64,000 nucleotides of DNA, from the NCBI GenBank assembly GCA_007449985.2, contig VIIQ02000688.1, positions 1-64,000 of the forward strand, written 5' to 3'. Below, in pieces: positions 61,001-64,000 of the stretch. The notes under the pieces are model-generated. The model worked only from the letters and a program-made list of their open reading frames with translations, made no database searches and had not been told where the DNA came from. The DNA is from Desmodesmus armatus. Lineage: Eukaryota; Chlorophyta; Chlorophyceae; Sphaeropleales; Scenedesmaceae. A program made the translations under genes and the position numbers. How positions within the stretch are numbered: the first letter of the stretch is position 1; every line of letters starts with the position of its first letter.

Positions 61001-64000
61001 GCTGTGCTGCCGGCACCGATGCCGCCAGCCGCTGCTGCAGTCGGCCCTCCAGGGCCCTGCTGGTGGACAGCTCTGCCGACACGCTGGCCAGCCGCTGCTC
61101 CAGGTCGTTTGCAAGCAGCTGCAGGCGTGTGAAGCACACAGATAGACAGGCGTTTGGGACACAGCCAGCTTGACCAACGAAAGCAGACAGACGGCCAGCA
61201 GCCAGTGCTTGTTGCAAAAGGCCGTGACACGGCAACTGAGGGAAGACTAATACTTTTGCAGGCAGGGGCCAACATGGATTGCCACTGAGCAGCAGTCGAT
61301 CCCCTGCCAACCTGTGCATCCTCCAGACTCTTGTTCAGGCGGTCCTTCTCCCGCTCCAACACCTCCATCCTCCTGTTGGCACTGTCAAGCTTGACCGTTG
61401 CTGCCACTAGGTCCTGGTTCAGCTGCAGCTGGACCTCCCCAGCATGCACAAGTGCGCTGCCGGCAGCAATAGTAATAGCCTGGGAGGACGCAGCAGCTGC
61501 AAGCTGGGGCCTGGAGCTCGGCGTGCTGAAGGCTGGGTTTGACTTGGATGCCAGGGTGCTTGGCAACTCCAGCTGCCGAAGCTTCTCCCTGCAAGCATGC
61601 ACCACCGGCCAGCAGTGCAGTGCTACTCTGTTTGCTGCCTGCTTTGGCAACAAGGCTCAACAGTGGCCCATGTGGAGCATGCTTTGCCCCAAACTTGCAA
61701 GCAGGAAGACATTGTTGCACAGCACAAGAGCTGGTCTCTGCAGGAATGCAAGTATGCAGCAGAGAGACAAGGACCCGCGACACAGCCAACGCCACTCTGC
61801 CCACCTGAGTTCAGCCACGGTGTCACAGGCAGCATCATAACGGGGAATGAGGTCAGCCAGCTGCTGGCGCACTGCCAACACCTCCTCAACATCATCGCTG
61901 ACGGCTGCATCACCCCACTGCTCCAGCAGCTTACGATGCTCCTGAGCAAGCTGGGAGTGCTTCGCCACCAGGGCTTGGTACGCCTGCAGCCATAACACAT
62001 GGACACCATGTGCCAGTCAAACACACACAAGTGGAAACGACAAGATCAGTGGATGATGCAGCTGAGGCCTCCTGCCCCAGTCAATTTCAACACCCGCACT
62101 GCTGTGTGCTGGCGTGTGCTGGCCCCTATGCAGAAGCTGCTGCTGCTGCCTCAATCGTGGGTGAATGATGTGAGGTGCGCGGCACATGGCCTGCATGATC
62201 CAAGGCTCATTCAGCCTCCGCTTCCTTAGTCCACTTCTTGTGCATGGCATCTTGCATGCGGTGCAAACCGCTGCTGCGCACCTCAAGCGGTGCCGCATTC
62301 TGCAGGCACCTGTACAGCTGCTGCGTGCGCCGTGCGGCATCCGCTGCCGCCTGCTCCAGCCAGCGTATCCTGCTGCGGCATGTGCTGCTGCAGTCCTGCA
62401 GCTCCTCCTGCAGCTCCTCCACACGCTCACTGGCGGCTTTCTCGGCTGCACTGGCAGACTCCAGCTGCCGAGCCAGCTTGGCATGCTTCAACTGCAGGAA
62501 ACGAAGGGCAACGCAGCAGAGGACACGCACAGTCCAGATGCGCTGGCTGCAGCCATCTACGGATGTTGCGAGACCTGAGTTTGCTTGCCGCCACCAATCT
62601 CCAACAAGCTAGCATACTGCATGGACCAAACACAGCGCGCCATCTTGTGTGCATGTTTGCAAGCAGTGTCTCACATCGCCGTTGCAGAAGTAGCCCTGCA
62701 AAGCTGAGCAGCCCACCATGGGGCCCGCTGTTCCTGGTGAAATTCAACAGAAGCCAGGCACAATACCTGAGCAACCGCCATCTTGCGCACTGCGTCGACA
62801 TACTGGTGCTTGATTGCATCCATGTCCCCAGCCTCCAGTGTCTTCAGGGCCTGGTCTACTGCTGCCAACTGCGTGGTGGCATCTGCCGCCTCTGCCTGAG
62901 ACTTCTTGAGCTGCAGCAGAATCATGGGCACACATGCACAGCTCCATCAAGAACAGACGCAACTGCTCAGCACTGCAGGAAGCGCTACATGGTCAAGCCT
63001 CCCCTAATAAGCAAGTCATGCAAGCTTGTGAGAGGAGGTGCCATCCACACCTCCCCCAACTTCACCTGGGAGAGCGCTGCCTACGCACCCAGACCAGCCG
63101 CAACACACAGTCATGTGTGAGTACAGCCAACTTTCATGCATTCCCGTCTGTACGGCGTGGTGCTGTGTTGCCATCAGACGCTAAGTTTGGGCTGAATCAC
63201 CCACCTGTTTCTCTGCAGTGTGGCACTTCTGCTGCCAGGAGGCTGTGCTGTTTGAGTGCTCACGGTAGAGGAGCCTAACTTGATCAGACAGCTCTGCCAT
63301 GTCAGACTGGTAGCGCCGGCATGCCGAGCTCATCTGCAACAATCACAGCACTTTGTCATTGTGATGCAATGTGGCCAAATCTTCCAGTCTGGCAGTGTGC
63401 ATGCCAACTCACAAGGTGCTTATGGGACAGGGACCAAGTCACGTGCACAAGACAGATATCCGACACTGTTTCTGTGGCAAAGCCAGCAGCGCAACGTCCT
63501 GTGCCTGACCACACCAATGGTGTCAAGTGGGCATGACATCACGTGCTGCGAGTGTTGTGTGTTTAGAGCAGCTACCAAGGGTTGATTCTCAACACCCAAG
63601 CTCTGGCATACCTCGGTGAGCTCCAGCTCCCTCGAGTTGAGCTCCTCTAGGCACTCAATGAGCTGCTCCTTGATAGTGGCCACCTCTATCTCCAGCTGCT
63701 CATGCTGCTCGCGAGGCACGTAGTCGCCACCACGCCTTGCAGCCACAGCTGCAGCCGCCACACCTGCTGCGTCGCCATCTGGGCCACCTGCAAACCGGTT
63801 GGGTTTTGAGAAGAAAACCACAGTGCATGACCACACCCGGTTGGGAGTCAAGCAGACGCAGCAGTGCATGACCAAACCTGCAACCACCGCACGTGCGTTC
63901 TGATACCCACCGATGCAAGCCGTGCATCTTACATGGCGCATTCATCGTGTGCTGCTTCTTGCAAGAGGCTGCTTCAAGGGCCAGGTGCTCACCAGACAGC
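52007..64000 (-). CDS. CEP290: CEP290 (POC3/NPHP6), C-terminal two thirds; 5' end beyond the window
   Basis: CEP290 links microtubules to membrane at the ciliary transition zone and gates ciliary traffic. The diagnostic match is the C-terminus, GAFDPAFFEELEDLKHSHHQ, equivalent to LDPSFFEEIEDLK of vertebrate CEP290 and likewise followed by a final helix. Everything upstream is coiled coil. Exons 5' to 3': 64000-63993 (partial), 63787-63612, 63333-63205, 62910-62767, 62491-about 62217, 61983-61805, 61588-61312, 61118-60975, 60809-60676, 60424-60206, 59944-59815, 59648-59562, 59368-59262, 59119-58957, 58797-58600, 58190-58101, 57865-57746, 57472-57215, 56922-56800, 56483-56370, 56152-56058, 55879-55774, 55496-55335, 55050-54397, 54076-53881, 53645-53318, 53129-52963, 52705-52007. 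About 1,820 codons; phases agree except two points. The exon at 62.2 kb lacks a GT donor in the right phase (GC donor likely), and exon 55050-54397 needs a 1-nt correction near 54935-54953. Confidence 0.88.

Overview
The window looks like nuclear DNA of a green alga, most likely a chlorophycean of the Chlamydomonadales type. The genes have many short exons with GTGAGT/GTGGGT donors and almost uniform TGCAG acceptors. Coding sequence is rich in Ala and Gln codons with CAG/GCTGCT runs, and there are TG/CA microsatellites. The recognisable host genes are those of a ciliated cell (CEP290, a POC5-like centrin-binding protein) plus a plant-type cyclin L. No prokaryotic, organellar, rRNA or tRNA feature was seen. 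Gene models below were built by hand from splice-site phase and family resemblance.

Layout. (1) 0.2-6.2 kb, plus: an intron-rich KDZ (Kyakuja/Dileera/Zisupton) transposase gene with a probable 1-nt frame break in its zinc-binding N-terminus. (2) 6.9-10.1 kb: a tandem array of about 540-bp units whose first unit carries a (TG)n tract of about 540 bp. (3) 11.1-13.9 kb, minus: a four-exon Ala-rich protein of unknown function. (4) 16.6-20.2 kb, plus: cyclin L with a C-terminal RS domain. (5) 20.2-24.1 kb: no convincing gene. (6) 24.1-27.6 kb, plus: POC5-like gene, eight exons. (7) 28.3-36.4 kb, minus: a Fanzor (eukaryotic TnpB-like RNA-guided nuclease) with a structured 3' flank. Upstream on the same strand lies a long multi-pass membrane ORF broken by an exact 989-bp tandem duplication. 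Predicted splice sites could join the two ORFs. (8) 37.3-39.1 kb, plus: two small unknown genes. (9) 40.2-48.9 kb, plus: a 16-exon coiled-coil gene whose exon 11 is interrupted by a 3.67-kb composite mobile element with a TGAG target duplication. (10) 49.7-50.8 kb, plus: a secreted glycoprotein. (11) 52.0-64.0 kb, minus: CEP290, about 1,800 C-terminal residues, with its 5' end outside the window.

The most interesting items are the Fanzor locus, and the composite element in the coiled-coil gene. That element carries a GTAAGC donor 18 nt from its 5' end and is followed by an AG in the target duplication, so it could be spliced out in frame (introner-like). Host genes CEP290 and POC5 both act at the basal body/transition zone. 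Much of the rest is transposon-derived sequence (KDZ, Fanzor, tandem array, composite element).
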